Below, one piece after another: positions 1 to 13,635 of a stretch of DNA of 64,000 nt (position 1 is the first letter of the stretch; the number at the start of each line of letters is the position of its first letter). A program made the translations under genes and the position numbers. The DNA lies in contig CM035809.1 of assembly GCA_020466095.1 (NCBI GenBank), forward strand, positions 23,807,942-23,871,941. The letters are read 5' to 3'. The notes beneath the pieces are model-generated. The model made no database searches and had not been told where the DNA came from. It saw only the letters and a program-made list of their open reading frames with translations. The stretch comes from Chlorops oryzae (Eukaryota; Arthropoda; Insecta; Diptera; Chloropidae).

Positions 1-1424
1 AATTCATCCCTAGTCTTTTTCTTTTATTTTTTTTTTTTAAGTGAGAAGGGGAAAACGAAAAAATTTCCCACTGAAATGTCATTGGAGATTATTCATGGTT
101 ATTTTCTTTGAAAAAAAAAAAATTTTTTTTTTGGATTGATTTTCCTTTAATTTATTGCAGCCTTCCAGCGATTCGAGGGCAAAAGAGTGTAATTCTTATA
201 TCTAAAAGTTTCAATTTTGATTCTTTAACCTTTTCATTACGAATAGAAAAGTACATGCAGACTGAATTTTGGGTACGTTCGATGTTAGTTTGCTAATAAA
301 TGGGTTAAACTGTGTGGAAAACTAAAAAAAAATTTTTTACCTAGAAGTGAATAGATTTGACAGAACATTTAAGATTGCGGACACATCTGAGAATGTTTTG
401 GTTATGAAAGGGTATAAGAGTCCAAAGAAAAGAATTATAAATTTTCTCTCTCTGTCTCTCTTTCTCGTTCAATACATCACATTTTTCGAATATTGCCTTC
501 CAGCACACACCCCCACCACAGCACTCAGGCCAATTGAGAAACCAGCCTGAACGTTGAAATGAATTGACGTCTCGTATCGATGTGAACCTTGAAAAATTCG
601 CTTTCAAGGTTGACTACGGACAACGTCGATGGTGAGTTCAAAATTATTGGTTGCAATGCGTGTCTTTTCCCCTCCCTCTTCTCTTATTTCCTTTTTGCAC
701 ACAGAAAAAACAAAAATAAAAATAAAAAATTAAATCGAAAAGAAAAGGGAAAAAATCTGAGCGATTGCATTTGTGTGGTTTTTCGTGCTTCTTGCTTTTC
801 ACTGTTACGATGGTTCAACCTCTTCCACCTCCCCCCAACGCCGCACCTCTTGCTCACGCGGAATTCAATAAACGGATTGCTTTGCTTACCGGCTGGCTGG
901 ATGGTTGTTGGCTGGTGTTTGGTATGCACTTCAACGTCACGGAAATAGGGGAAATACACGGAAATGTATTTTTCTTTTGATTTTTCCATTTCCAACATTT
1001 TCGTTCAATGATTTTCGCTTTTTAATTTTTTCCGCTTTTAATTTTTTTCTTCTTTCAATATCACATTCCCCCCAATTAAGGACGTCTAACACGATTACTC
1101 TCTTTATGCGAATTGAGAATGATAGGGAAAATTGTTTTCCATTTTGAGGGAAATTCATTTTAATGAACCACTAATTGGTGTGCTGACGAAGGGGAAAATC
1201 AAATGACTTTTGAATGTATGAATGTGAAATGGGGGAGGAGACGAGTCGTGAATTAATGTAATTCTTGTTTTATCAGAGATACAATCAACACTTTATGGAG
1301 TGAAATAAGTTGATGGAAATGTTCTTTTTAAGTTCTTTGAATTTTATTGAATTGAGATCTATAATTCTCGTAGATTAATTGCAGTTCATAATTTGTTTAT
1401 TAATTTTTTTGTTTTTCTATTTTT
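1..1424. other. Unique AT-rich DNA, no gene recognised
   Basis: This is unique-looking AT-rich sequence with short open frames on both strands (up to about 119 codons) that overlap each other and are rich in F, K and N. None has a recognisable domain. A slightly GC-richer stretch lies around 490-950. I see no RNA gene or mobile element here. Confidence 0.5.
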
Positions 1425-1897
1425 TATCAAAAAAATTTTTTTTAATTTTCGAAGGTATTTAAAAATACGTTTTTTATACTTACTTATGTTATGTTTTTTT
1501 AATTTATTTAATTATTAAATTTTTATTTGTTTATGTTGTTTATTTATTTATTTTTTATTTTTTATTTATTTATTTTTATTTATTTATTTTTATTTATTTT
1601 TTTTTTTTATTTTTTAATTTGTTTATTTTTTATTTGTTTATTTTTTATTTTATTTATTTTTATTATTTTTTTATAATTTTTTTATTTATTTTTTTTATTA
1701 TTTTTTAATTATTTATTTTATTTTATTTAATTTTTTATTTTTTTATTTTTTTTCATTTTTTATACTTTTTTAAATTTTTTTATTTATTTATTTTTATATT
1801 TTTTTATTTTTTTTTTATTTTTTTTTTATTTTTTTATTTTTTTATTTTTTTTTTTTTTTTTTTTTTTATTTTTTTTATTTTTTTTATTTTTTTATTT

Positions 1898-1929
<32 letters not shown>

Positions 1930-2515
1930 TTTTTTTTTTTTTTATTTTTTTATTTTATTTTATTTTTTTATTTTTTTTATTTATTTATTTATTTAAATAA
2001 ATGTTTTAATTATTTATTTATTTAAATAAATGTTTTAATTATTTATTTATTTAAATAAATGTTTTAATTATTTATTTCTTTAAATAAATGTTTTAATTAT
2101 TTATTTCTTTAAATAAATGTTTTAATTATTTATTTTTTTAATAAATATTTTATTTATTTATTTTTTACTGCTTTATTATTCTAATATTTTTAATATTTTA
2201 AATAATTTTAATATTTTGTATATTTTTTTAAATATTTTAACATATATTTAACACCGCGATCATTAACAGATCTTTTTGATCTTTTTTGCCATATACATAT
2301 AAAATATTTTTTTATATTTTTTAAATATTTTTTTATATATTTTAAATATTTTTTGATATTTTTTGGTATTTTTTTATATTTTTTATATTTTTTTTTTATA
2401 TTTTTTAAAATATTTTTAAATATTTTTTTAATATTTTTTAAATATTTTTTTATATTTTTAAAATATTTTTTTATATTTTTTAAATAACTATTTTAAATAT
2501 TTTTTTTTATTTAAG
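1425..2515. repeat. T-rich low-complexity block
   Basis: The plus strand is almost entirely T and A, dominated by runs such as TTTATTT and TTTTTATTTT. A small island of normal complexity sits near 2245-2305. No coding potential is visible. Edges are approximate because the block grades into AT-rich unique DNA. Confidence 0.9.
1980..2150. repeat. 29-bp tandem repeat inside the T-rich block
   Basis: Five neighbouring copies contain AAATAAATGTTTTAATTATT; the first two start at 1995 and 2024, giving a 29-bp period. Later copies change TTTATTTATTT to TTTATTTCTTT and then lose the pattern. This is a clean minisatellite embedded in simpler A/T sequence. Confidence 0.8.
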
Positions 2516-4800
2516 TCCAACATTCCTTAAAAGAGTCAAAATTTGTCCAAATATTCCTCTCGAAATTCGCTTTCAAATTTAAGAGCCACTAAGATTAGAA
2601 TTGAATGCGTAACAAAAAATACTCGAAAATTCGAAGCATGACATGAAAAAACTCTAATCAAAGTAGGGTAATCTTTCAAAATGATGATTGATCTCCATCT
2701 CACGAATAACACTCAATTTTTTATGACACATTTGGGTATCTGAAAAAAGGGACCGAATGGATAGGTTAGGTTAGGCAAGAAGGTATGAGAAAAAATTTAA
2801 AAAACACATCCAAATTAAATTTCAGTCCACACAAAAAAAAAAAAAAATCGAACTCATCGGGGTAAAAATGTGCACAAATATTTACAGTTGATTTTTAAGC
2901 TTCAAGCTTCAACAAGTTTGAAGACATTGAACGTGAGATTTGAATTTGAGATATTTACAAAAATGACAAATTCATCAAATTTATCAGAAAAAATGACAAA
3001 AAAAAAGAGAGATAAATTCGAAGGAACGAATTGGTTGATTTGATAGATGAGGTACAAGCAACGTAGTTGAAGTTTAAAGATTTTTAAAAACAGGCCCTGG
3101 CATACAAACCACCATACACAATATCATCGCCGAATGCAACCGTGTTTAAACAATTAAGTGGATTAGCTTTTTTGACATACTTATAATCACAGCACTCTCC
3201 TGACTAACTTTTTTTTTTTGTACTAAAAAGTGACTAGTAAGTAAGTAAGAAGTTCTAGTAACAAATCCTTGAAAGGGAAGGAATCTCTTGTTGCCTTTTC
3301 CTGAGCAAACCTGCATGAATGGAAGCTATTAAAAATAGGGCTGCAAGGGAGATAAAAGCAAATTGACGAACCTAAATCGAACCTCGTCCATAGAGATAAA
3401 ATCATAAATTTTCTTTTAAAAAAAAAATCCTTTTTCCGACCTCATTGAACAGCTTGGAAAAAAGTGGTCTCAAATGTCCAAATTTTTTTTTAGTATTCAA
3501 AGTCTGCAACACTAACACATCCTTCAAGCTCTTCAACATTCCATTACGATGTCATTTCACACATTTCCCTTCTTCAATAGTATCACCTCCTGTACTAGGG
3601 AAAAGTTTATACCCTTTTGAAATGACCTTTTGCACTCTCAGTTCAAATTAAAACAAATTGTAACCAGCAATAGAGCAAAAATTCGTGACACAAAATCCAA
3701 ACGCCCCGTTGCCCACAACAATAGACAATAGCGCAAAAAAATCCCCGCATTTCAGTTCAGTTTGATATCTCGAAAGCAAAAAAAAAAAAAAAGCATTAAA
3801 AATTAAAAAAAAAAATTCAATAAAAGAAAAAAATTGAAGTGAAATGCTGAAGCGTTTGGCCCGGTTTAGTACGAGAGTCTCTCTTTAGTAGAAAGCCATT
3901 TTCCATTCCATCCTCTAGTGTAACTGGTTGCGTTTTGTCTTTGGCCACCTTCAATGGCTTCACAGTACGTACTCCCATACAACACTCCTCCACTACACTT
4001 CACTGCACCCCACACTCCACTCCAATCCCTCCACGCCACTCGATTTAGCTCAATCCAAGCCATTCATTCATTTGATTGCCGGAGTTTTACGCGCTCGTAA
4101 AGTATTATGTAAAGTCGAAAAAAAGTTAGTACGAAGGAGAAATCGTTGGAGTAAAACTTTTCTTCCTCACTCTCTGCCCCTTCGTTTTTAACTGTGATTT
4201 TATTTATATTTTTTTTTGGATTTTTTTGTATTTAAAAAAAATTTTTTTTTGGATTTTTTTGTTTTTTTGTATTTTTTCGTATTTTTTCTTTTATATCTTT
4301 ATCTTGTCGTTTTTAGTTTAATACAAAGAGGCGAAAATTTCACAAAAAAAAAAAAAAATTAAAAAAAGGAAAGGAAATTTCTCAAATCAATGCATAGTGA
4401 AAATTTTCGACTCTCTCAACTCGCCTCGATTCGGTGAATGGGAGGGAAATTTCATTTCAGTTTGCTTCATTTCATTTTCATGGCGATAGATAGACAGATA
4501 CATATGTAGGTATGGTGGCGCTAGCTCTGAGCATCGAAAGTCGCCAAAAAGCAGAGGCAGATTTTCTTTTAAATGTAGCGTGGAAATTGCGAAAATCACG
4601 ACGATCAACGCTGATGATCAGTGACTTTTCAAAATTGAATTGGAAAAAAAAAAAATATTATATATAATCGAAAAAAAATCGAAGAGAAAAGCCCCTAAAA
4701 AGATTTTTTCCTTATGGTGATAGTTTTGCTGTGATGAAAATGAGTGTGATGTCGTTGCGGGAAGAGATTTCGATTCGTTTTGAGACGCGATTTCAAACAT
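2516..4800. other. Unique AT-rich DNA, no gene recognised
   Basis: This is mixed unique sequence. A CA/CCACT-rich stretch at about 3960-4035 gives short open frames on both strands, but the composition is repetitive and no domain is visible. Poly-A and poly-T runs are frequent. I see no element ends or RNA gene. Confidence 0.45.
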
Positions 4801-4804
4801 TCCT

Positions 4805-5400
4805 TTAATTTTTTTTATTTAATTTAATTTAATTTAATTTAATTTAATTTAATTTAATTTAATTTAATTTAATTTAATTTAATTTAATTTAATTTAATTT
4901 AATTTAATTTAATTTAATTTAATTTATTTAATTTAATTTAATTTAATTTATTTAATTTATTTAATTTAATTTAATTTAATTTAATTTAATTTAATTTAAT
5001 TTAATTTAATTTAATTTAATTTAATTTAATTTAATTTAATTTAATTTAATTTAATTTAATTTAATTTAATTTAATTTAATTTAATTTAATTTATTTATAA
5101 TTTAATTTAATTTAATTTAATTTAATTTAATTTAATTTAATTTAATTTAATTTAATTTAATTTAATTTAATTTAATTTAATTTAATTTAATTTAATTTAA
5201 TTTAATTTAATTTAATTTAATTTAATTTAATTTAATTTAATTTAATTTAATTTAATTTATTTAATTTATATTTAATTTAATTTAATTTAATTTAATTTAA
5301 TTTAATTTAATTTAATTATTTAATTTAATTTTTTTTAATTTAATTTTTTTAATTTTTTAATTTTTTAATTTATTTTATTTAATTTTTTAATTTTTTTATT
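4805..5400. repeat. (TTTAA)n pentanucleotide satellite
   Basis: About 500 bp of nearly perfect AATTT/TTTAA pentamers run from about 4815 to 5320, with a few four-base slips (TTTATTTAA) and a T-rich tail to about 5400. The length and purity make this an expanded microsatellite. Confidence 0.95.
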
Positions 5401-6100
5401 TTGTTATTGAACTGGCTTGAACCAGTAGGCAGCTAAAAAAGGTCATAATTTTCGTACTTGACGATTCGATTTAAGGCTTATTTTTTACGTGGTGATATTT
5501 TGTGATAATTTAAATAAAATCCAAATCTATTTAACCTCACGTATGCGAATTCAAACAAAAACCATTTCAACATATTTGAACACGTCGTCTCTATGCGATT
5601 TTATGCTTAAGTGAATTTGGGCAAAATATTCTCTTTGTCGTTATCGATGACATTTTGCAGATGGCACGTAATGCCATAGCAAACAAACAAACAAACAGAC
5701 AGACAAACGAACTGACAAACAAACGAATGAGCAAATAGAGCCGAAATAGAGACGAAATTTCAATTAAGACGATTGAAGTCAATAAAACGAGATCTGAAGG
5801 TTCGTTTTAGTTCATTCGAGTTCATTCGAGTTCATTTCGGCTTCAGTGACCTTAGCATGTGCGACCGGATTCTAGCCATTCAAAATAGTTTCATCTTTTT
5901 GGATGCTATTTAAAAATGTTTTTTTTTTTTGCTCACCATTGAAAGGTTCTCTCATTCATTTCAATTTGCTTGAAAACATACCTGCAAAAAAAAGAGAAAA
6001 TTTATTAGTAAAATATTCCATTAAGACAAGACATATCATGTTTCTATTCCAAAATTACATCTATCGATCATTTAAGTCACACATTTTGGCACACATATAT
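5401..6100. other. Unique DNA with small simple repeats
   Basis: No gene is recognised. A CAAA/CAGA-type run lies at about 5678-5730. Nearby at about 5808-5840 the 11-base unit AGTTCATTCG(A) occurs about three times. The rest is unique AT-rich DNA. Confidence 0.5.
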
Positions 6101-6109
6101 TTTTACTGT

Positions 6110-7440
6110 GCCCCGCATTGGGCGCCATAAATATCCCTTTAAGTTTGACTTTGATATGTAGTCAGATTAAATCGAAAATAGTTTATAAATATATCAAAGG
6201 TCGAAAAATTGTCCTTTTAGAAGTCACATATTCGAAATATGCCTCATACTGGGAACTAATTGCAATCATTTCAATGACTTTTCCGCAGGAAAATATTTCC
6301 TAAAGGTCAGTCATAAGTGATTTCACCGGGATATACATATAAGTGTGGCATTGTCACACGACTCCTTGACTGAATATGTCATCGTAGAAGTATTCTGTGT
6401 TGATTAGTTTTACCCTGATTTAATAAGATATTTTCTTGATTTTAACAAACTGAAGAGACTGGAGTTCGATTAGGCATTTATGCACTGAGGCAACAATAAT
6501 TTAATGAAATTAAAAAAAATATACATATTTATATAAAAAATATTTTCGAAAAAGGCAGACACACCCATCGATGTTTCAGGGTGACTTTTCCTGTTGGGTC
6601 TTAATAAAAAGCTTTGTTTTTAGACTGAGTATATCAGACTTGTCCCTGGGTTGCCGTTGGGAATCGGCGTTAAACTGTAGGTCCCGTTCTTGATACTAGA
6701 GTGATACAGACAGCAACAGGCCAAGCTACAGGTCGGTTGTAATAGAAACTTGATCGCATAATTAAGACTACAAAGCATACCCCGTTGTAATCAGGATTAC
6801 TAATCGCAAAAAAAAAGTCCCTGATAGGATATTTTGTTGAAGTTTTTAAAGAAAAACCTGTCAAAAATATTTAAGGAGATACCACTGTATATCGAGTCCC
6901 TACTCGGGCGCCATTCGAAGAATTCTTTGCCTTCAATTTCAATCAATATTTATATGAAAAATCGAAAAGGAAATCTATGCAAAACAAAAAAATAAAAAAC
7001 AATTTTCCAAAAATTCAAAAATACTTAAGGAGGTACCTTCTATGTTTTTAACCCCGATTGGGGGCGCTAAGAGAAAATTAAGTACCCCCAATAACCTCAG
7101 CTTTTATGTGACAAATAGATTTTTCTTATACTTGTATATCGGGTCCCTACTCGGGCGCCATTTGAAGAATCCTTTCCCCCCAATTTCAATCAATATTTAC
7201 ATGACAAATCGAAAAGGAAATCTATGAAGGTAAATAGATATGTATAAAGATTCCTTACACCATACCACCTAAAAAAAAAATTACAGTTTTCCAAAAATAC
7301 AAAAATACTAAAGGACGTACCTTCTATGATTCGAACCACTATGTACCCCCAAAAACCTCAGCTTTTATGTGACAAATATTTTTTTCTTATACCAAAGCAA
7401 CTAAAAAATTTCTATACTCCTTAAAGAAATCCCATTAGAA
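6110..7440 (-). repeat. Repeat zone with a tRNA-Lys-like GGCGCC core, copy A
   Basis: GGCGCC cores lie at 6121, 6907 and 7154, with a variant GGCGCT near 7064. The two best copies read GTCCCTACTCGGGCGCCATT and are followed by similar sequence (CAATTTCAATCAATATTTA, then ATCGAAAAGGAAATCTATG). They form a diverged tandem of roughly 250 bp, and a second shared part (CCTCAGCTTTTATGTGACAA) is present twice, near 7095 and 7355. On the minus strand the core is ATGGCGCCCGAGTAGGGAC, the same as in the 16.7-17.8 kb zone. No coding frame belongs to it. The nature of the element is unknown. Confidence 0.6.
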
Positions 7441-8560
7441 GAGAAAAGGAAAGAAGAAAAGGAAAAATTTCTTTGCAATAGAAACGAAATTCATATAAAT
7501 AAAATGCAATAAAAATAAAATGCAATATAAATAAAACCATAAAAAAAATCTCCCAAAAAAACGGGACAACGACGGAAAATTGTCTTTAATGGTTTTTATT
7601 GTCAGCTGCCGAAATGTGTGGACACTGTCTACGATCGCGACGAAAAGGGAGCAACTGAGGGCGACACAATACGGACTGCAAAAAAAAAATATTCATGTGG
7701 GGAGCAAAATAAGAATTAAAATAAAAAATATACAAAAAATAAAAAGAAAGATGCACAAAAACGCATAAAAAGTTCATTTGCAAATTTCAAATCGTGAAAT
7801 AAAGACTGAGCAAAAGAAAAAAAAAAGAAGGAATAAGAAAAACCAAAAGAAAATACGGAATAAAGGTACTTTTATTTGGGAACACTCAGACAGTTCTGTC
7901 GAGCATAGGAGCGGGAGAGAGTGCCCGCGAATTAATGTGTTTGCGTTTTTGACTTTAATACGTTCATTGTTGTCGCTGTCGCTTTTCGTTGTCTCTTCGG
8001 TTGGTCCCGTTTCATGGGTATGTACGTCCGTTGCTGTCTCGGTCGATGGTGCTTTGGTGCTGTCAGCGTTTTTGGGCAATGTGGTCCCGTGGAGGAGAGT
8101 GCAATGTTCAAAATGAAATTTATTGCATTTTGGGGATACTATGGAAGCGATTTGCGCCGTTGAATGCTTAAGCAGTGACAGCAGTGAAGGCAAGACGCGA
8201 TCGGGATGGGAAACGGGAAGGGAAGAGGCAGAGGAACGGGAAAGGGGGTGTCGACAAAAGTCTCGCCTGCCTGTCTTGTAGTTGGGATATATTCTGAATT
8301 CTGATCGGCCAAATTTTTCAAGTGTTTTAATAGATGACAGCCGAACTGCAAAATGGCGAGGCACATCGTTTCGTAGAGAGAATTTTCGAAATCCTCAGAG
8401 CGTGCAGAAATCAATTCTTTAATGGGCGAATATTTGTTTAGAAAAAATAGGTGAATGAAAAACTCTAATTTCAAATTGTATGCATGGCATCGGTAATGTG
8501 TTAAAAAAAGATACTAGGACGGGGACATGAAAACGCACAGTGGGCACAGAGAACACTATT
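7441..8560. other. GC-richer segment with a 196-codon open frame of unknown status
   Basis: Between about 7860 and 8420 the sequence is clearly less AT-rich than its surroundings. The minus strand holds an open frame from 8364 to 7774 (196 codons) that is not low complexity until its hydrophobic poly-F end. A second minus-strand frame (8474-8139) overlaps it. I recognise no domain in either, and there is no clear splice context. It could be a chance frame in a conserved regulatory or untranslated stretch. Confidence 0.25.
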
Positions 8561-9500
8561 TAAAATTTTTGAATTAATTTTGATTTATTAAGTTTTTTAT
8601 TTTTTATACATTTCTTATATTTTTAATATTTTTTCTATTTCTTATATTTTTTTATTTTTTGTAAGTATTTTTTTATATATTTTATATTTCTTATATTTCT
8701 TATATTTTTAAATTTCTTATATTTCTTTTATTTTTTATATTTTTTTTATTATTTATATTTTTATATTTTTATATTTTTTATATTTTTTATATTTTTTATA
8801 TTTTTTATATTTTTTATATTTTTTATATTTTTTATATTTTTTATATTTTATATTTATTATTTTTTATTATATTATTTATATTTTCATATTTTTTATATTT
8901 TTATATTTTTTAATTTTTTATATTTTTTATAATTTTTTATAATTTTTTATATTTTTTATATTTTTTATAATATTTTCTATATTTTCTATATTTTCTATAT
9001 TTTCTATTTTATATTTTCTATATTTTCTATATTTTCTATATTTCTATATTTTCTATAATTTTCTATATTTTCTATATTTTCTATATTTTTCAAATTTTTT
9101 ATGTTTTTTTATATTCTTTATATTTGTTTTATTTGTTATAACTCTTATATTTTTTATATTTCTTATATTATTTATATTTTTTATATTTTATTTTTTTTAA
9201 TATTATTTTTATTTTTTATATTTTATTTTTTTTATATTTTATTTTTTTTTATATTGTATATATTTTTTATAATTATTCTTTTATATTTTTTAAAAATTTT
9301 TTAAAACTTTTTAAAATTTTTTAAAATTTTTTAAAATTTTTTTAAATTTAAAAAAAATTTTTTTTTATGTTTTTTAATTTTTTTTAATTTTTAAAAAAAA
9401 TTTTAATTTTTTAAATTATTTTAAATTTTATTTATTAATTTTTATCTGTTATGTACATATTTTTTATTAGTTTTTAAATATTTTTCACATACTTTTTAAT
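8561..9500. repeat. T-rich low-complexity block with TATATTTTT-type units
   Basis: The plus strand is A/T only over most of its length. It includes a decamer-like ATATTTTTTA array at about 8760-8860 and a TCTATATTTT array at about 8970-9090. Frames across it encode only F, I, Y and L strings and should not be read as genes. Confidence 0.9.
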
Positions 9501-10425
9501 TTTAAAATTTTTATTTAATGCTTTTCTTTAATATTTTTCGTGTATTGTTATTCCTGTTTTAACATTATAACCTCTTTTTTATGTGAATTTTTTATTTTCC
9601 AATCACATTTTGCTAATTTTCAAATTTTTGTTTTTATTTTTCCTCCCCCTCCAAATCTTGTCCACTGTGCCGAACTGTCTTGTCAGTTCAATTGAATTGT
9701 GTTTCGGATCTTTTTCTGTTGGCGTGTTCGGCTGACATTTGTCGCGCGCACATTCAACTTTAATTCGACTCTACAATAAAATATCGAAAGAGCAAATAGC
9801 AGAAGAAAAACAACAAAAAACAACAACAATGGTCATTGCAACAATTGCAATTGCAAATGTAAATGAATTTCGGAGACAAAATACACGAAAAATCGTGAAG
9901 TGCGAAGGGAAACGAATAAAAAAAAAAGAAAAATTGGAATGAATTTGAAGTCTTCTCCTAAAGACAGCGAGGCAAGACAACAAAGACCCATAAAGTTTAT
10001 ATGAAAAATATGTACATATAAAAGAAGGTGTTGGTGGGGAGTGTGGAAAGAAAAAAATAATTTGATGAGTTACGATTCTGTGTGGAGGGTGTTAATAGAT
10101 TTTTAAGGCACTGTAGAAAGAAGAGTGAGAGGAGGTAAATGAACTAACGGAAAATATATAAACGGATGAGTGGAATTAGAAAAAGAAAAATGAAAAAACA
10201 ATAGGAAAGGGTTAGCAAAAAAAAGGGGGTTGTTAATGGGACAATGTATATAACAATTTAAAGAAAAGGGGAAAAGATTAAGAGGCAAAATATGAGGGTT
10301 TTGAGGGAGCGTGGTACAGAGAAATGTGAATAGGAAAAGGGTGAAATAGTAAAGGATGAAAAGGAAATGGTGTGGAGGGGTTAAAAAGGGATCGAAAAAA
10401 CAAGTGAAAAAGAAAGGGGTGAAAT
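9501..10425. other. Unique DNA, no gene recognised
   Basis: AT-rich unique sequence continues to about 10080 and grades into G/A-rich sequence towards 10425. A moderately complex stretch lies at 9655-9990, but overlapping short frames on both strands show no domain. No RNA gene is seen. Confidence 0.45.
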
Positions 10426-11005
10426 ATGGAGAGAAGGGGTGAGAAGGAAAAGGAAAGGACCGGATATGAAAGGAAGCAAAAGGAAAGAACTGGGGAGGGA
10501 GGAGGAGGAAAGGAAAGGAATGGAATGGAATGGAAAGGAAATGGAATGGAAAGGAAAGGAAAGGAAATGGAAAGGAAGGAAAGGAAAAGGAAAAGGAAAG
10601 GAAAGGAAAGGAAAGGAAAGGAAAGGAAAGGAAAGGAAGAAAGGAAAGGAAAGGAAAGAAAGAAGAAAGGAAAGGAAAGGAAAGGAAAGAAAGAAAAGGA
10701 AGGAAAGGACAGACAGGAAAAGGAAGGAAAAGAAAAGGAAAAGGAAGGAAAGGAACAGGAAAGAAAAGAAAGAAAGAAAGAAGAAGAAATGAAAAAGAAA
10801 GAAGAGGAAAGAAAAGAACAGACCAGAAGAAAAAAGGAAGAAGAAGAAAGGACAGACCAGAAATGAAAAGGACAGTCAGGAAAGAAAAGGAAAGAAAAGA
10901 AAACGACAGACCAGAAATGAAAAGGACAGGCCAAGAAAGAAAGGAAAGAAAAGAAACGAAAGGAATGAAAAGGACAGACCAAAAAGAAGGAATGAAAGAA
11001 AGGCA
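10426..11005. repeat. Homopurine GGAAA-type tract
   Basis: The plus strand is almost all G and A, built from GGAAAG and GGAAATGG units, with a denser core at about 10505-10690 and occasional GACAGACCAG interruptions after 10840. It gives long K/E/R frames on the plus strand and S/F/P frames on the minus strand (up to 320 codons); these are translation artefacts of the repeat. Purine mirror repeats like this can form triplex DNA (known chemistry, not shown here). Confidence 0.9.
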
Positions 11006-12470
11006 AGGATAAAAAAGATACCAAAATAAATGACGGTGCAAGAATAAAGAATACCAGAAAAACAAAGGTTTCGAATGAGAATAAGCAGATCAAAACAAAA
11101 AAGAGAACAGATCCAAAAAACAGAAACAAAGGGATTATCGAAGAAGTTTTGACAGAGCCACTAGAAAGCAACGATATTCGAAAATGAAGGAGCATCGAGA
11201 GTTCAACTCATAAAAAGTCAAGCACCACAAAGACCTACCCGAGTTTTGAACCTTGCTAATGTTTTTCCAATTAAAGCAAATACCGTGAGAAGATTCACAA
11301 AAAAGTCTTTCAACCGTGGAGCAAAAAATAATGTTCAAGCTATAAAAAAAAAAGAGGAAACGATCCTTAAACCACAAAAATACGACGCCGTCATGTCATT
11401 GCCATCAACGAAATTTTTGGGGGAAAAATCATTATGACTCAGGGCTTTTTAATATGCAAGAAGCACTGAATAATGTCGAGCCTTTGAATGGAAAAAAAAA
11501 TCGTTCGTTATCCATCCGTCTGTCTGTCTGTTTGTCTTTTTGTTTGTGTCCCTGTTAACCGGACGCACGGATGGGCGAACTTTGAATGCAGACGTGAAAA
11601 AAATGAAGACGAAAAAAATTCTCTTCGACGCCGGTGCATTCGGCAGTCAGTTCATTACCTCACTTCGCCCGCCGCCACACATCGTCGCTTTCTCTTCCTG
11701 CAGTTTGCGATTTCGACTTTTTTGGGCTTCGGCTTCTTCTTTTTTTTCTTCGTTTTTATTTTTTCTGTTACTCACTCTAAATCAAAATCGTGTGAAGTGA
11801 AAAATACAAATGAAAACGCATCAATACCGAACGAACACCCCCTCATCGCTTCGAGCGTGCGACTAGTCACCGCCATCACCGTCGTAGTCACAGCGTGAAA
11901 GGCTATTTTCTTTAATTCGTTGCGGTGTTTTATGTGCTTCACTGATATGCATAATCGTCCGTAGCGGCTGACAGTCAGCTGCCGTTTGTAGCTACTGCAA
12001 AAATGATTTTTATTTTTCCCCCTCGCTCAGGCACAACACACACTCCCGCGCTGTCACTCTATCTGCCTATTTTGCATCACTTTGCTGCACTCCTCATTTC
12101 GATTCGTTTCACCGAATTAGCTTCAAATTAAAAAAAAAAAAATTTTTTTAATAAAATAAAATAAAAAGAGAAAAGCCACATGAAACTGTGTCTCCACATC
12201 GCTTATCATCAGCATTTCCATCAGACGCGCTCGTATCCATCACCAGCGCCAAATGGTGCCCCGACTTCATTCTGTCTCAATTGTGTCTCTTTTTTTTGAG
12301 GCTTTTCCACGTCAAAGTTGTCGCCTATTATACGAAAGAAAAAAAATTAACTGTTGTAAAACGTTCCGTTGTCTTCTCACTTCCTGTACATTAAAAGAAA
12401 GCAAGAAAATTAAATCGAGGGAAATTGCACCCACACATAACCTGAAAATTAGGTGCCTCTTCAGCCTTTC
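11006..12470. other. Unique segment, GC-richer at 11500-12280, no gene assigned
   Basis: The stretch 11500-12280 has a mixed composition with TCTGTCTGTC-type runs near 11517 and pyrimidine-rich clusters. An open frame on the plus strand (11488-11898, 136 codons) has no recognisable domain and includes a poly-F segment. The base pattern would fit a regulatory or untranslated region, but no splice or promoter signal is decisive. Confidence 0.3.
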
Positions 12471-13635
12471 TCGTGATTTTTTTGTCTTATTATTTATATT
12501 TTATATTTTCCATTTTTAATTTTTTCCCCCATTTTTAGTTTTTTTATTTTTTATTTTCCATTTTTATATTTTTATTTTTTTATATTATTTTTTTTATATT
12601 TTTTTTATATTTTTAATTCTTTTTTATTATTTTATTTTATTCTATTTTTTTTTTATTTTTTTATTTTATTATTTTATTATTCTATTTTTTATTATTTTAT
12701 TTTATTCTATTTTTTATTATTTTATTTTATTCTATTTTTTTTATTTTTTTAGGCTTTTCAATTTTTTTTCTTATTTTTTTTTATATTTTTTTTAATTTAT
12801 TTTTTTTTTTTTTTTTAATTATTTTTTTAATTTATTTTTTATTTTTTTTTAATTTATTTAATTTTTTTTTAATTTTATTTTTTGTAATTTATTTTTTTTA
12901 ATTTATTTTTTTTAATTTATTTTTTATTTATTTTTTAATTTTTTTTTTTAATTTATTTTTTTTTAATTTATTTTTTTAATTTATTTTTTTATTAATTTAT
13001 TTTTATTTATATTTTAATTTATTTTTTGTAATTTATTTTTATTAATTTTTTTTTTTAATTTTTTTGTAATTTATTTAATTGATAATTATTTAATTAATTT
13101 ATTTATTTTAATTTATTTAGTTTTGATTTTTGAATTTTTTGTAAATTATAATATTTTAATATGTTCAATTTATTTTTTATTAATTATTTTAATTAATTTT
13201 TGTTTTTTCATTATTTCATATTCAATTGTATTAATTTTCAAATTCATTTGGGAATTGAAATACAATACTTCGATTTAATTTATTTAAATTTTTTATTTAA
13301 AATTTTATCTATTATTAATTTTTTTTCAATTTCATTATTTAAACAATTTTTATTAATTCTTCATAAATTATTTTAGTATTAATTTATTAAATCATATATT
13401 TCAATTCTTTTTAATTAAAAAATATTTTTAATTTTTTTTTATAAACTTTTATATTAATTTTTTAATTTTCTTTATAAAAAATTTAAGATTTTTAAATTTT
13501 AATTTTAAATCATTTAAATTTTGTTTTAAAAAATTCAATTCTTATTTTATAAAAAATTTTTAATATTTATATATTACAAATTTATTTTTTCTAATTTTTT
13601 TAATTAAAATTAATTTTTATTTTCTTTTTTTCTGA
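12471..13635. repeat. T-rich low-complexity block
   Basis: TTTTATTT and AATTTATTTT units dominate. The 12640-12745 part repeats TTATTTTATTCTATTTTTTA. From about 13130 the sequence becomes more mixed AT-rich DNA without long periodicity. No gene is present. Confidence 0.85.

Noticed and set aside
2764..2777. AGGTTAGGTTAGG, like the insect telomere repeat TTAGG
   Set aside because: Only two to three units are present, isolated in unique DNA.
10103..11195. Minus-strand frames of 320 and 305 codons rich in F, S, P and L
   Set aside because: They are mainly the complement of a GGAAA purine tract; several frames stay open at once, which is what a repeat produces.
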